Part shown: positions 14,229 through 23,573 of the stretch, in pieces
Position numbering within the stretch: the stretch's first letter is position 1
Layout: each line of letters begins with the position of its first letter
Notes under the pieces: generated by a model
Told to the model about the DNA's origin: nothing
Seen by the model: only the letters and a program-made list of their open reading frames with translations
The model's database searches: none
Made by a program: the position numbers and the translations under genes
Source: Chloroflexota bacterium
Lineage (GTDB): Bacteria > Chloroflexota > JAHJIN01
Length of the DNA: 40,720 nt
NCBI GenBank assembly: GCA_018823415.1
Contig: JAHJIN010000122.1
Location: forward strand, 1 to 40,720
Direction of reading: 5' to 3'

Positions 14229-16367
14229 ATGTTCAAGGGTGTGTTACTGTCCGTGCTGTGCGCCATCGGCCTGCTGAACCCCATGCTGCTGACTGGCTCG
14301 CTGTTCGCGCCGAATCCAGATGCCCCCATCAAGGTAGGCGTTTATCAGAACGAGCCACTGGTCTTTGTTCGAGAGGATGGGACCGCGGCCGGCATCTATG
14401 TTGATATTCTCAACTATATCGCCACCAAAGCACATTGGCGCATCGAATACGTCCCCGGCACCTGGTCGCAATGCCTGGAGCGGCTGTCCAACGACGAAAT
14501 CGACCTGCTGGTTGCCATCGAATATTCAGAGGAACGAGCCCAGGTCTATGATTTTTCTGACGAGGTGGTGCTGACCAACTGGGGCCAGATTTATGCTCCT
14601 TCAGGGGCCAACATCCAATCTGTTCTGGACTTGAACGGCAAGTCCATTGCTGTGCTGCGCGGCGACATCTATGCCCAGGGACTCAAAGAGATCGTGAGCC
14701 GGTTTGGGATGACGAGCCGGTTTGTCGAAATGGACGAATACGCTGCCGTGTTCGAGGCCATTAGCAATCGAGAAGTGGATGCTGGGCAGGTCCCGCACTT
14801 GTATGGGACGCAGCACGAGATGAGCTATGACGTGGACAAGACGACCATCATCTGCTGCCCCATGGAATTGCGTTTTGCGGCGCCCAAAGGCCAGCAAGAC
14901 CGCGAGTTGCTGCTGATCATCGACAAAGAGCTGGCGCTGCTCAAGGCCGATCAGGGCTCGGCATACTATCGCGCCGTGAATCGCTGGCTGGGTTTCGCTG
15001 GGGTTGAGCGCGTGGAACTGCCCGACTGGGTGGGTTGGATCCTGGCGTTGGCCGGCGCGATTGGCTTGATGCTTTTGGGGACCAGCGTGGTTCTCAAATC
15101 CCAGGTTCAGGCGCGCACGGCCGAGCTGTCGCGCAAGAACGCTGAATTGCAGATCGAGATCGTCGAGCGGGCGCACGCCCAGGCCGAGATCGTCCGCTTG
15201 CAACATCTACTTCAGAATATCACCGATTCCATGCCCTCGGCGCTCATTACGCTGGACCCGGCCGGTCACATCCTGACGTGGAACCCGGCCGCCGAGGCCC
15301 TGACCGGCCAAACGGAGGCCCAGGTACAGGGCCAGATGCTATGGCAGGCCAGTCCCGAACTGGCCCGCTACCGTGAATTGTTCGAGCGGGTGCTTTGCGA
15401 GGGCCAGATCTTGCACCAGCACAAGGAGCAACTGGGCACCGATCTCAACGCCGTTTATCGGGACGTGAGCATATTTCCCTTGCAAGCCAACGACATCAAT
15501 GGTGCGGTGCTGCGCATAGACGACGTGACCCGGCGCGTGCAACTGGAAGAGATGATGCTGCAATCGGCCAAAATGGCGAGCGTGGGCGGTCTGGCGGCCG
15601 GCGTGGCCCACGAAATCAACAATCCCCTGGGTGCCATGATGCAGAGCGCCCAGATGTTGCAATTGGCTTTTGATACCCAGCGGCCCCGGGTGCGCGAGCG
15701 TTTGCAGTCCGCCGGAGTAGACCCCGATGCCCTGGAGCATTATCTGAGCCTGCGCGGCGTGATGGATTATCTGGAAGGTATCCGCTCCTCCGGCGAGCGC
15801 GCGGCCAAGATTGTCTCGGACCTGCTGAGTTTTTCGCGCAAGAGCTCGTCCAAGGCCGCGCCCCATGGCCTGAATCAACTGGTGGAACAAACCCTGGACC
15901 TGGCCGCGACCGATTATGACTTGAAAAAGAAATATGATTTTCGCGACATGATAGTGGTGCGAGACCTGACGCCCGGCCTGCCCCAGGTCTTTTGCGATGG
16001 GCAACAGATCCAACAGGTCATCCTCAACCTGGTGCGAAACGCCGCCCAGGCCATGTCCGAGCGGCGCGAACACGAACACGACTATAAACCACGCCTGATC
16101 ATGCTAACCGCGCTGGCCCCGGATGAGCAATATGTGCGCCTGGAGGTCGTGGACAATGGCCCCGGCATCCCGGAGGCCATTCGCTCGCGGCTATTTGAAC
16201 CTTTTTTCACCACCAAGGGTGTAGGCAGAGGGACCGGTTTGGGTTTGTGGCTGTGTTGGTCCATTGTGGCTGAGCGACACAAGGGACGCATCTGGGTCGA
16301 GGCCGCGGCCGATGGCGGCAGCCGCTTTATAGTCGAGTTACCTATTGCGCCCCTGGCAGAAGACTAG
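14229..16367 (+). CDS. Sensor histidine kinase with extracytoplasmic solute-binding (SBP3) domain and PAS
   Basis: 712-aa membrane sensor kinase. An N-terminal signal/anchor is followed by a type-3 periplasmic solute-binding domain (about 33-250, starting IKVGVYQNEPLVF), which suggests sensing of amino-acid-like ligands. A single transmembrane helix (about 263-290) leads to a coiled coil (about 295-330) and a PAS domain (about 335-440). The dimerisation/phosphoacceptor box AAGVAHEINNPLG has phospho-His H461. The ATPase domain shows N-box LNLVRNAAQA, G1 DNGPGIP and G2 GTGLGL. It starts 15 nt after mnmA and is followed by two receiver-bearing genes, making a probable phosphorelay. Domain order is clear and the ligand is unknown. 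Confidence 0.93.
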   Translation: MFKGVLLSVLCAIGLLNPMLLTGSLFAPNPDAPIKVGVYQNEPLVFVREDGTAAGIYVDILNYIATKAHWRIEYVPGTWSQCLERLSNDEIDLLVAIEYSEERAQVYDFSDEVVLTNWGQIYAPSGANIQSVLDLNGKSIAVLRGDIYAQGLKEIVSRFGMTSRFVEMDEYAAVFEAISNREVDAGQVPHLYGTQHEMSYDVDKTTIICCPMELRFAAPKGQQDRELLLIIDKELALLKADQGSAYYRAVNRWLGFAGVERVELPDWVGWILALAGAIGLMLLGTSVVLKSQVQARTAELSRKNAELQIEIVERAHAQAEIVRLQHLLQNITDSMPSALITLDPAGHILTWNPAAEALTGQTEAQVQGQMLWQASPELARYRELFERVLCEGQILHQHKEQLGTDLNAVYRDVSIFPLQANDINGAVLRIDDVTRRVQLEEMMLQSAKMASVGGLAAGVAHEINNPLGAMMQSAQMLQLAFDTQRPRVRERLQSAGVDPDALEHYLSLRGVMDYLEGIRSSGERAAKIVSDLLSFSRKSSSKAAPHGLNQLVEQTLDLAATDYDLKKKYDFRDMIVVRDLTPGLPQVFCDGQQIQQVILNLVRNAAQAMSERREHEHDYKPRLIMLTALAPDEQYVRLEVVDNGPGIPEAIRSRLFEPFFTTKGVGRGTGLGLWLCWSIVAERHKGRIWVEAAADGGSRFIVELPIAPLAED

Positions 16368-16401
16368 ACATTCGCGATACCGGCCCTGATAGGAGGGTAC
16401 G

Positions 16402-16791
16402 ATGTCAGCTATACGCATTCTCGTCATAGATGACGAATCCCTGACGCGCATCTCACTGGCGGATTTCTTGCAGGACATGGATTATGAGACGGCCACCGCC
16501 AGTAGTGGCGAGGCCGCCATTCATCTGCAAGAGGAGCGGCCGTTTGACGTGTGCATTGTAGACATTCGGATGCCGGGCATGGATGGCATTGAAACCATCC
16601 AGCACTTGCACCGCATCGCGCCGCAGTCGCAGTTTATCATTTGCACCGGTTCGCCCCAGTTTGCGCTGTCGCCCATGCTGTCGGAAATTGGGCTGTCGGA
16701 GGACGACATCGTGCGCAAGCCGGTGCTGGACATGAACGTTTTTCTGATGCTCATCACACAGATGATGCCCGGAGAGGTGGTCCATGAGTGA
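16402..16791 (+). CDS. Single-domain response regulator receiver
   Basis: 129 aa, a lone CheY-like receiver without an output domain. The acidic pocket is D10/D11, the phosphoacceptor is D54 in VDIRMPGMDG, the switch residue is T82 and the conserved lysine is K106 (RKP). It lies 34 nt after the SBP3 kinase, with AGGAGG upstream, and its last 8 nt overlap the next gene. It is probably a phosphotransfer intermediate or a CheY-type output between the two kinases. Confidence 0.95.
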   Translation: MSAIRILVIDDESLTRISLADFLQDMDYETATASSGEAAIHLQEERPFDVCIVDIRMPGMDGIETIQHLHRIAPQSQFIICTGSPQFALSPMLSEIGLSEDDIVRKPVLDMNVFLMLITQMMPGEVVHE

Positions 16792-18790
16792 ACCCCGCCC
16801 GGATCGGCTCCTGATCATCGATGACGAAGTGCTCATCCGCCGCGCCCTGGCCGACTACCTGGCCGAGTGCGGCTACGAATGTACCACCGCGGCCGATGGC
16901 GTTGAGGGCCTGGCCCTGGCCCGGTCGCAGCGCTTTGACGCGGTGCTGGTGGATCTGCGCATGCCGCACATGGATGGGCTAGAAGTGATTGCGACACTTC
17001 AGGACGAACAGCCTGAGGTGCCGGTGACCGTGGTATCGGGGACCGGGGTGCTCAACGATGCTATTGAGGCCATGCGTCTGGGCGCGCAAGATTATGTCAC
17101 CAAGCCCATCCAGGACATGGATGAAGTGGTGGTGGTGGTGCGCCGGGTGATGGAGAGGGCGCGCCTGATGGCCGAGCGCGACCGCTATCAGCGCGAGCTG
17201 GAAACCGAGGTGGCGCGCCAGACACGTGACCTGGAAGCCCTCAGCCGGGTCTCGTATGCCATTAGTGATCCCCTGGACATAACTACTATGCTGCACCGGG
17301 CAGTCGATGCGGCCATCGCAGCCATGGATGCCGATGGCGGCGTGGTGCGCTTGCTGGACCCGGCTACCAACCACCTGGTCATGGCTGCCGCACGCGGGAT
17401 ACCCGACCCATACCTGGCCTCGGCCCAGGCGATTCCGCTGGGCCAGGGCATTATCGGTCAGGTGGCCCAGGACGGCCGGGCCCGCGCCGGCGTAAACCTG
17501 ACGGCTGATCCCTGGATGACCCATCTGGAGCAGCGTTTTGGGTCGTATCTCTGCGTGCCGCTGCGCACCGGCGACGAGGGCAGCCAGAAGCACCCCATCG
17601 TGGGCACGTTGGGAGTGGCGACGCAGGCCCGCCAGGATTTCGACGCGCGCGAGGTGGCCTTGCTGTCCGCCATCGGCAACCAGATCGGCGTGGCTGTGGC
17701 CCGGGCGCAGGGGGCCGACGAGCTGAAACAGGCCAATCTGGAAATGGAACGGCTGCTGACGCAGACGCGCGAGCAGGCCCGGCGCCTGCGGCAGATCATA
17801 GATACCGTGCCAGATGGCATGATGCTACTGGATGCCACCGGACACGTGATCCTGGCCAACCCGGTCATCGAACAGATGTTGCCCATGCTGATGGGCCAGT
17901 TGGCCGGCCGGCCGCTGACTCACCTGGGCGACTATGCGCTGGCGGACTTGTTGGCCCCGCCGCCGCAGGGCCTGTGGCACGAGATCACGTTGGACCAGCT
18001 TACCCTGGAGGTGGTAGCCCGGCCCAGTCGCATTGGTTCCCGGCCCGGCGGCTGGGTGCTGGTGATCCGCGACGTGACCCGGCGCCGCGAGATCGAGCAG
18101 CGCGCCCAGCAGCAAGAGCGACTGGCCGCCATCGGCCAACTGGCCGCCGGCATCGCTCACGAAATCAACAATCCCATGACCAGTGTGCTGGGCTTTACCG
18201 AACTGGCGTTGAGCGACATGGCAGCGGATGACCCGGCCCGGGATTATATGGACGTGATCATCAGCGAAGCCCTGCGAGTGCGCGACATCGTGCGCGGCCT
18301 GCTCAACCTGGCCCGCCAGACCGAGTTTCGCTCCGAGCAGGCCGACATCAACCCGGTGGTCCACGAAGTGCTGACCCTGGTGCGCCCACGCATGACCAAG
18401 GGCGACATTGACCTGGACGAGTGTTACGCTGTCGATTTGCCCTATCTGCCCATGGACACTGGACGCATCAAGCAGGTGATCCTCAATCTGGTAGCCAATG
18501 CCATGCATGCCATGCCCAACGGCGGCACCCTGACCGTCATCACCGAACAAATGGGCGGTGAGGTGGTGGTGCGCGTGACTGATACCGGGGTGGGTATCCC
18601 TCCCGAGAACCTGAAGCGCATTTTCGAGCCGTTTTTTACCACCAAACCGGTCGATCAGGGCACCGGTCTGGGCTTGTCGATCAGCCGGGGTATCGTGCAA
18701 GAACATGGCGGCCGCATCGAGGTGGAGAGCCAGGTGGGACAGGGCAGCACGTTCGCCATTTGGCTGCCCTGTGCGGCCGTTGACCACTGA
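16784..18790 (+). CDS. Receiver-GAF-PAS hybrid histidine kinase
   Basis: 668-aa soluble kinase. Receiver domain 8-125 with phospho-D57 (VDLRMPHMDG), a coiled linker, a GAF domain (about 150-310) that may bind a small ligand or chromophore, a PAS domain (about 325-430), phosphoacceptor AAGIAHEINNPMT with H459, and an ATPase domain with LNLVANAMHA, DTGVGIP and GTGLGLSISRG. No membrane segment. The N-terminal receiver suggests it is controlled by phosphotransfer from the upstream membrane kinase. The start overlaps the preceding receiver gene by 8 nt, indicating translational coupling. No DNA-binding output regulator is encoded beside the trio, so the final output is not visible. Confidence 0.94.
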   Translation: MSEPRPDRLLIIDDEVLIRRALADYLAECGYECTTAADGVEGLALARSQRFDAVLVDLRMPHMDGLEVIATLQDEQPEVPVTVVSGTGVLNDAIEAMRLGAQDYVTKPIQDMDEVVVVVRRVMERARLMAERDRYQRELETEVARQTRDLEALSRVSYAISDPLDITTMLHRAVDAAIAAMDADGGVVRLLDPATNHLVMAAARGIPDPYLASAQAIPLGQGIIGQVAQDGRARAGVNLTADPWMTHLEQRFGSYLCVPLRTGDEGSQKHPIVGTLGVATQARQDFDAREVALLSAIGNQIGVAVARAQGADELKQANLEMERLLTQTREQARRLRQIIDTVPDGMMLLDATGHVILANPVIEQMLPMLMGQLAGRPLTHLGDYALADLLAPPPQGLWHEITLDQLTLEVVARPSRIGSRPGGWVLVIRDVTRRREIEQRAQQQERLAAIGQLAAGIAHEINNPMTSVLGFTELALSDMAADDPARDYMDVIISEALRVRDIVRGLLNLARQTEFRSEQADINPVVHEVLTLVRPRMTKGDIDLDECYAVDLPYLPMDTGRIKQVILNLVANAMHAMPNGGTLTVITEQMGGEVVVRVTDTGVGIPPENLKRIFEPFFTTKPVDQGTGLGLSISRGIVQEHGGRIEVESQVGQGSTFAIWLPCAAVDH

Positions 18791-18835
18791 CCGTCGGGGT
18801 AAGTGTGGTTGACGGTCGGTCGTCAGCCGCCGATG

Positions 18836-18864
18836 TTGCGTTTCATCCTCAAATATGCTATCAT
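18836..18864 (+). promoter_or_regulatory. Promoter of the tdh-kbl operon
   Basis: TTGCGT (18836-18841), 17-nt spacer, TATCAT (18859-18864). It lies 60 nt before the chosen tdh start, with AGAGGAGGA (18906-18914) between them. Confidence 0.6.
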
Positions 18865-18924
18865 CAGCCACGCCGGGCAAAGCAGCCCGGCGATCACCAT
18901 CTCGTAGAGGAGGACCCCCCAACG

Positions 18925-19923
18925 ATGTCGAACAAGCAAATGAAACGGATCCTGGTTACCGGCGCGTGCGGCCAGATCGGCTCCGAGCTGACCCTGGCCC
19001 TGCGCGAGCGCTATGGCGGTGCCAATGTGGTGGCGACCGGGCATCGCACCCCCCCCGGCCCTGAGCTTCGCGATTCTGGCCCCTTTGAGTTTATCAACGT
19101 AGCCCGGCGTGAGACACTGGACGAGGTCATCGCCAAGCATGACATCGACACCATTTATCACATGGCAGCCATCCTCTCGGCCGTGGGCGAGGAAAAGCCG
19201 CACCTGTGCTGGGACGTGAACATGAACGGCCTGTATAACGTGTTGGAGGCGGCCCGGGACCACGATCTGGTGCGGGTGTTCTGCCCCAGTTCTATCGCCG
19301 CCTTTGGGCCAGAGACACCCCGGTACGACACGCCCCAGGAGACGGTGCTGCGGCCTCGCACCATGTACGGCGTGACCAAGGTGGCCGGCGAGCTGCTGTG
19401 CGACTATTACGTGCGTCGCTTTAACGTGGACGTGCGTGGCGTGCGCTACCCGGGCATCATCAGCGCCGAGACGCTGCCCGGCGGCGGCACCACCGACTAT
19501 GCCGTGGCTATCTATTACGAGGCCGTGGAGCACGGGCGTTACACCTGCTTTGTGCGCGAGGACACGGTGCTGCCCATGATGTACATGCCCGACGCCCTCA
19601 AGGCCACTCTGGATCTCATGGACGCCGATTTCGGCTCGCTGGTGCATCATTCCGATTTCAACCTGGCGGCCATGAGCTTTTCCGCCGGCGAGCTGGCGGC
19701 CGAGATCCGCAAGCACGTCCCGGGTTTCGTCTGCGAGTATCAGCCGGACTTTCGCCAGGCCATCGCCGATTCGTGGCCCCGGAGCATCGACGACAGCGCG
19801 GCACGTCAGGAGTGGGGCTGGGAGCCGGCCTATGACCTGGCGGCCATGACCACCGACATGCTGGACCGGCTGCAAAAGCGCCACGCGGCCGGGCAATTGT
19901 ACCAGCAGCCCTGTGATTGCTAA
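18925..19923 (+). CDS. tdh: SDR-type L-threonine 3-dehydrogenase (NAD-dependent epimerase/dehydratase family)
   Basis: 332 aa from ATG 18925, preceded by an AGAGGAGGA site. An in-frame ATG at 18805 would begin before the promoter. It oxidises L-threonine to 2-amino-3-ketobutyrate with NAD+. The Rossmann motif is VTGACGQIGSE (10-20) and the active-site pair is YGVTK. The C-terminal PDFRQAIADSWPRSIDDS segment is characteristic of the short-chain-dehydrogenase threonine dehydrogenases rather than of sugar epimerases. Pairing with kbl 46 nt downstream supports the assignment. It is not the zinc-dependent medium-chain Tdh of E. coli. Confidence 0.92.
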   Translation: MSNKQMKRILVTGACGQIGSELTLALRERYGGANVVATGHRTPPGPELRDSGPFEFINVARRETLDEVIAKHDIDTIYHMAAILSAVGEEKPHLCWDVNMNGLYNVLEAARDHDLVRVFCPSSIAAFGPETPRYDTPQETVLRPRTMYGVTKVAGELLCDYYVRRFNVDVRGVRYPGIISAETLPGGGTTDYAVAIYYEAVEHGRYTCFVREDTVLPMMYMPDALKATLDLMDADFGSLVHHSDFNLAAMSFSAGELAAEIRKHVPGFVCEYQPDFRQAIADSWPRSIDDSAARQEWGWEPAYDLAAMTTDMLDRLQKRHAAGQLYQQPCDC

Positions 19924-19953
19924 CTCGAATCCCGCAACTCGATAACTTTTTTC

Positions 19954-19960
19954 AAGGAGG
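19954..19960 (+). promoter_or_regulatory. Ribosome-binding site of kbl
   Basis: AAGGAGG, 9 nt upstream of the ATG at 19970, fixes the kbl start. Confidence 0.75.
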
Positions 19961-19969
19961 AAACGGTCA

Positions 19970-21166
19970 ATGACGGACAAACTGGATTTCATGCGCGAGG
20001 AACTGCAAGCACTCCAGGACGAGAAGCGCTTTATCAACATTCGCACCATGGACTCGGCGGCCGACGGGTGGATGGTGGTGGACGGCCGGCGCGTGCTCAA
20101 CTTTTGCACCAACAACTACCTGGGGCTGGCGAACCACCCGGCCCTGAAAGACGCCGCCAAGCGAGCCATCGACGAGTGGGGCGTGGGGCCGGCCGCCGTG
20201 CGCACTATCGCCGGCACCCAGGCCCTGCACATCGCGTTCGAGCGGCGCATGGCCGAGTTCAAGGGCGTGGAGGCGTCCATGCTGGTGCAGAGCGGCTTTT
20301 GCGCCAACCAGGCGGCCATCGCGCCGCTGGTGGGCCGGGACAGGGCCACCGGGATGCAAGACGTCATCTTTTCGGACCGGCTCAACCACGCTTCCATCAT
20401 CGACGGGGCGCGGCTCTCCGGCGCCAAGATCGTGGTCTTTGAGCACCGCGACGCGGAGGATCTGGAACGCCAGATCGTGGAGAACCTGCCCAAGTACCGC
20501 CGGGGTCTCATGATCACCGACGGCGTGTTCAGCATGGACGGCGACGTGGCGCCCCTGGACAAGTTATACGCGGTGGCCGAGCGCTATGGCGTGATGACCA
20601 TGGTGGACGACGCCCACGGCGAGGGCGTGCTGGGCCGGGGCAAGGGCATTGTGCATCACTTTGGCCTGCAAGGCCAGTTCGACGTCGAGATCGGCACGTT
20701 GAGCAAGGCGTTCGGCGTGATGGGCGGCGTCATCGCCGGCAAGCAGGTGGTCATCGACTACATCCGGCAGAAGGCCCGGCCCAACCTCTTCTCCAGCGCC
20801 ATCACCCCGGCGGACACCGCCGCCTGTATAGCCTCCGTGGATTACATCGAGGCGCACCCAGAGTTGGTGGACCGGCTGTGGGAGAACGCCGAATACTTCA
20901 AGGCCGGCATCCAGCGCCTGGGCATCGACACCGGCGTCACCGAGACTCCCATCGTGCCGGTGATGCTGGGCGACGTCAAGCTGGCGAAAGCCTTTAGCGC
21001 TAAGCTGTTCGAGTACGGCGTGTTCGCGATGGCGTTGGGCTTTCCCACGGTGCCCGAAGGCAAGGCTCGCATCCGGGTGATGAACACCGCCGCTCACACG
21101 CGGGAAGACCTGGACCTGGGATTGGCTACCTTTGAAAAGGTGGCCCGGGAGTTGGGCGTTATCTAG
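19970..21166 (+). CDS. kbl: Glycine C-acetyltransferase (2-amino-3-ketobutyrate CoA ligase)
   Basis: 398-aa PLP enzyme that cleaves 2-amino-3-ketobutyrate with CoA to glycine and acetyl-CoA, completing threonine breakdown begun by the upstream dehydrogenase. The PLP lysine is K246 in GTLSKAFG. VDDAHGEGVLG holds the cofactor-binding Asp and His. NYLGLANHP near 48 and the C-terminal TAAHTREDLD are typical of the alpha-oxoamine synthase family. Length matches E. coli Kbl (398 aa). The pathway may run as threonine catabolism or as a glycine/acetyl-CoA source. Confidence 0.96.
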   Translation: MTDKLDFMREELQALQDEKRFINIRTMDSAADGWMVVDGRRVLNFCTNNYLGLANHPALKDAAKRAIDEWGVGPAAVRTIAGTQALHIAFERRMAEFKGVEASMLVQSGFCANQAAIAPLVGRDRATGMQDVIFSDRLNHASIIDGARLSGAKIVVFEHRDAEDLERQIVENLPKYRRGLMITDGVFSMDGDVAPLDKLYAVAERYGVMTMVDDAHGEGVLGRGKGIVHHFGLQGQFDVEIGTLSKAFGVMGGVIAGKQVVIDYIRQKARPNLFSSAITPADTAACIASVDYIEAHPELVDRLWENAEYFKAGIQRLGIDTGVTETPIVPVMLGDVKLAKAFSAKLFEYGVFAMALGFPTVPEGKARIRVMNTAAHTREDLDLGLATFEKVARELGVI

Positions 21167-21197
21167 ACGGCAGACCCTTCGACCTGGCTCAGGGCAG

Positions 21198-21247
21198 ACC
21201 GCCGACGGCTGACTGCGCCGGATAAACGGCAGTCCGCCGTCGGCGGT
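21198..21247 (+). terminator. Long GC hairpin after kbl
   Basis: An 11-bp perfect inverted repeat (21198-21208 with 21237-21247) encloses a second 5-bp stem (21212-21216 with 21229-21233). No T-tract follows, so it is either a factor-dependent terminator or a transcript-stabilising structure. Confidence 0.45.
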
Positions 21248-21287
21248 TGGGCTGCACAAGATTGACAACGAAAGGAGGCTCTTACCC

Positions 21288-22064
21288 ATGACCAAAAAAG
21301 TCGTCGTCATCATCCACGGGGCCGGGGACCAACCGGCAAACTATCCGGAAGACGAGGTCAAGGCCCTGGAAACAGAGCTGGGCTACCGGCCAGACTATTT
21401 GGTGGCGCGCTACGACGACGTGGCGACAGGCTGTTCCTGGCACAAGTTTGGCGAGGGGGACACGCGCATCGCCGTCGAACGGGCAACCGAGCACTGGGAG
21501 CGGGCCATCCGGTTGCGAGCCACCCTCCAGGAGTACGTGGAGACAGGGCAACTGCCCGAGGTGGAGGGCCGGGTGACGTTGCGGAGCCTGCCGGCCGGCC
21601 TCAAACCAACCATCGAAGACTGTATCCGCTACCTGTTGGCCGACCCGTCGTTCCAGGATGCCGTGCAGGCCCGGCTCATCGAGCCGCTGCAAAAAGCGGC
21701 CGCGGAGTATGACGAGACCATCCTGGTGAGCCACAGTATGGGCACCGTGGTCTCTTTCGACGTGCTGAAAAAGCACGTCCAGTCGTTCCCCCTGTCCACT
21801 TGGTTCACCATGGGCAGTCCGTTGCGTTGGCTGGTAGGCCTCAAGCTGCACAGCGGTGACCTGGGACAGATCAATACCCAGACCGTGCGCTTTTGGCACA
21901 ACCTGTACGACACCACGGACCTCATCGCCGACTCGCTGGCCCCGGCCTTCCCGGACTATGATCTGTACGATGACTTTGAAGACGTCTCGGACGAGTTCCC
22001 GGAGGCCCACCATTACTGGAGCGACCCGGACGTTGTCCGCATCATTGCGAACACGCTGCGCTGA
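21288..22064 (+). CDS. Small alpha/beta hydrolase, substrate unknown
   Basis: 258 aa. The oxyanion-hole strand VVVIIHGAGDQPAN (5-18) and nucleophile elbow SHSMG with S150 identify an alpha/beta-hydrolase fold. Asp in YDTTDLIAD (about 209) and a late His in EAHHYW (about 241) could complete the triad. No signal peptide, so probably cytosolic. The ATG follows GAAAGGAGG. The MscS channel gene begins 21 nt later on the same strand. Esterase, lipase or thioesterase activity cannot be distinguished. Confidence 0.75.
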   Translation: MTKKVVVIIHGAGDQPANYPEDEVKALETELGYRPDYLVARYDDVATGCSWHKFGEGDTRIAVERATEHWERAIRLRATLQEYVETGQLPEVEGRVTLRSLPAGLKPTIEDCIRYLLADPSFQDAVQARLIEPLQKAAAEYDETILVSHSMGTVVSFDVLKKHVQSFPLSTWFTMGSPLRWLVGLKLHSGDLGQINTQTVRFWHNLYDTTDLIADSLAPAFPDYDLYDDFEDVSDEFPEAHHYWSDPDVVRIIANTLR

Positions 22065-22085
22065 CCGCGATACAGGAGACCTCGC

Positions 22086-23030
22086 GTGCCCCAGATCCTT
22101 ACCTATGACCTGCAATTGCTGGAAAAAGCCCTCTTCTCCATCGTCGTCGTGCTCCTGGCCCTGGTGGCGAATTGGGCTTTGAGCAACCTGATCCGGGGTC
22201 GGATCAAGGACCCGGCCCAGATGTCGTCGGTACGCATGTTGATGCGCAATGGCATCTTTTTGATCAGTTGCGGCATTGTCGTGGCGATCTGGCTGGAAAT
22301 CGGTGGCAGCCTCACTGTGGCTATCGGCATCGCCGGGGCCGGGGTGGCCTTTGCGGCCCAGGAGGTCATTGGCTCTTTGGCCGGCTACCTGAACATCGTT
22401 TCCGGCAACCTGTTTCACATCGGTGACCGGGTGCGCATTGGCGATGTGGAAGGCGACGTGTTGGACATCAGCCTGCTGCGCACCACGGTGATGGAGATCC
22501 GCGAGTGGATCAATGCCGATCAGTACACCGGGCGCACCGTCACCATTGCCAACCGCGTGGTCTTTACGGACCCAGTGTTCAACTATACGCGGGATTGGCC
22601 GTATCTCTGGGACGAGATCATGATCCCCATTACCTACGAGAGTGACTGGCGCAGGGCGGCCCAACTCATGCTCGACCACGCCCAGGAATACAGCGCGCAC
22701 ATCCAGGCCCCTGCTGAGAAGGACCTGCAGCGACTGACCCGGCACTACCCGGCTTTGCAACAGACATCGGTGGAGCCTTCTCTCTACCTGCTCATGACCG
22801 ACAATTGGATCCAGATGACCTTTCGCTACGTGGTCGTGGCCCGGGACCGGCGCGTCGTGCGGTCACAACTGCACCGTGAACTGCTGGAGCATTTTGAACA
22901 AGAGCCCACTATCACCGTTGCGTCGGATACATTTGGCATCGTGAGCCTGCCGACCATCTCGACCACCATCGCCACCCCTGTGGCACCCCAGCCGGCCGGC
23001 TCTGTCGCCAGCCCGGGCCAGTCATCATAA
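22086..23030 (+). CDS. Small-conductance mechanosensitive channel (MscS family)
   Basis: 314 aa, GTG start at 22086 with AGGAGA 6 nt upstream. Two hydrophobic helices (about 15-35 and 52-72) precede the pore helix region with the Gly/Ala pattern IGIAGAGVAFAAQEVIGSLA (about 80-99), followed by the MscS beta-domain motif GDRVRIGDVEGDV. It should open under membrane tension to release osmolytes. It has fewer N-terminal helices than many family members. The C-terminal ~30 residues are Thr/Pro/Ala-rich and disordered. Confidence 0.92.
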   Translation: MPQILTYDLQLLEKALFSIVVVLLALVANWALSNLIRGRIKDPAQMSSVRMLMRNGIFLISCGIVVAIWLEIGGSLTVAIGIAGAGVAFAAQEVIGSLAGYLNIVSGNLFHIGDRVRIGDVEGDVLDISLLRTTVMEIREWINADQYTGRTVTIANRVVFTDPVFNYTRDWPYLWDEIMIPITYESDWRRAAQLMLDHAQEYSAHIQAPAEKDLQRLTRHYPALQQTSVEPSLYLLMTDNWIQMTFRYVVVARDRRVVRSQLHRELLEHFEQEPTITVASDTFGIVSLPTISTTIATPVAPQPAGSVASPGQSS

Positions 23031-23069
23031 CCCCTGGACTGGCGCGCGACCTGGAAAGGCATTTGTTCG

Positions 23070-23501
23070 ATGGCTCGTCACCCTGTTTCAAACAATCACA
23101 TGATGACCAGGACCGCCCAAAGGGTCATCGCATACGAAGTGGTGGGCTTTGGGCTGATCATTTTGCTGTTGTGGGCCGACGAGTGGCTGGACATTCCCCA
23201 TTTATTGGGTGCGATGGCCACGCCGGCCAACTGGGTCGAGAGCGCCGTCGAGTCGGCCTTGGTCTTGATCCTGGGCGTGTTGGTCATCTGGGCGTCGTGG
23301 CGATTCCTCAAGCACATTCGATACCTGGAGGGCTTTGTGCCCATGTGTGCTTTTTGCAAGCGCGTCCGGCTGGGCGACGAGTGGGTCCCGGTCGAACAGT
23401 ACATTTGCCAGCATTCTACGGCCCAGGTCTCCCATGGCTTTTGCCCTGAATGTGCCCACAAACACTATGGAGAATATCTGGACGAACCCCCGCGTGAATA
23501 A
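23070..23501 (+). CDS. Small membrane protein with a C-terminal cysteine cluster
   Basis: 143 aa. Two hydrophobic helices (about 20-37 and 60-80) anchor a cytosolic tail with C93-x2-C96, C113 and C125-x2-C128 (PMCAFCKRVR ... HGFCPECAHKHY). The tail resembles the cysteine-bearing C-terminal segment found on many PAS-containing signalling proteins, with a pattern like CxxCKRIR ... SHGxCPxC. It may bind zinc, iron or a redox partner. It starts 39 nt after mscS. An alternative ATG at 23100 would shorten the N-terminus by 10 residues. No specific function is known to me. Confidence 0.7.
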   Translation: MARHPVSNNHMMTRTAQRVIAYEVVGFGLIILLLWADEWLDIPHLLGAMATPANWVESAVESALVLILGVLVIWASWRFLKHIRYLEGFVPMCAFCKRVRLGDEWVPVEQYICQHSTAQVSHGFCPECAHKHYGEYLDEPPRE

Positions 23502-23573
23502 CCTGTGCCAACGTCTTCCCCGGCCCGTTCCCGATGGAACGAGCCTTTTCGTGCCCCGGGGCATGCCCGGCGC

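Noticed and set aside
18805-18924. Longer N-terminus of the threonine dehydrogenase (start at 18805)
   Set aside because: The extra 40 residues include the promoter and ribosome-binding site and show no dehydrogenase features.
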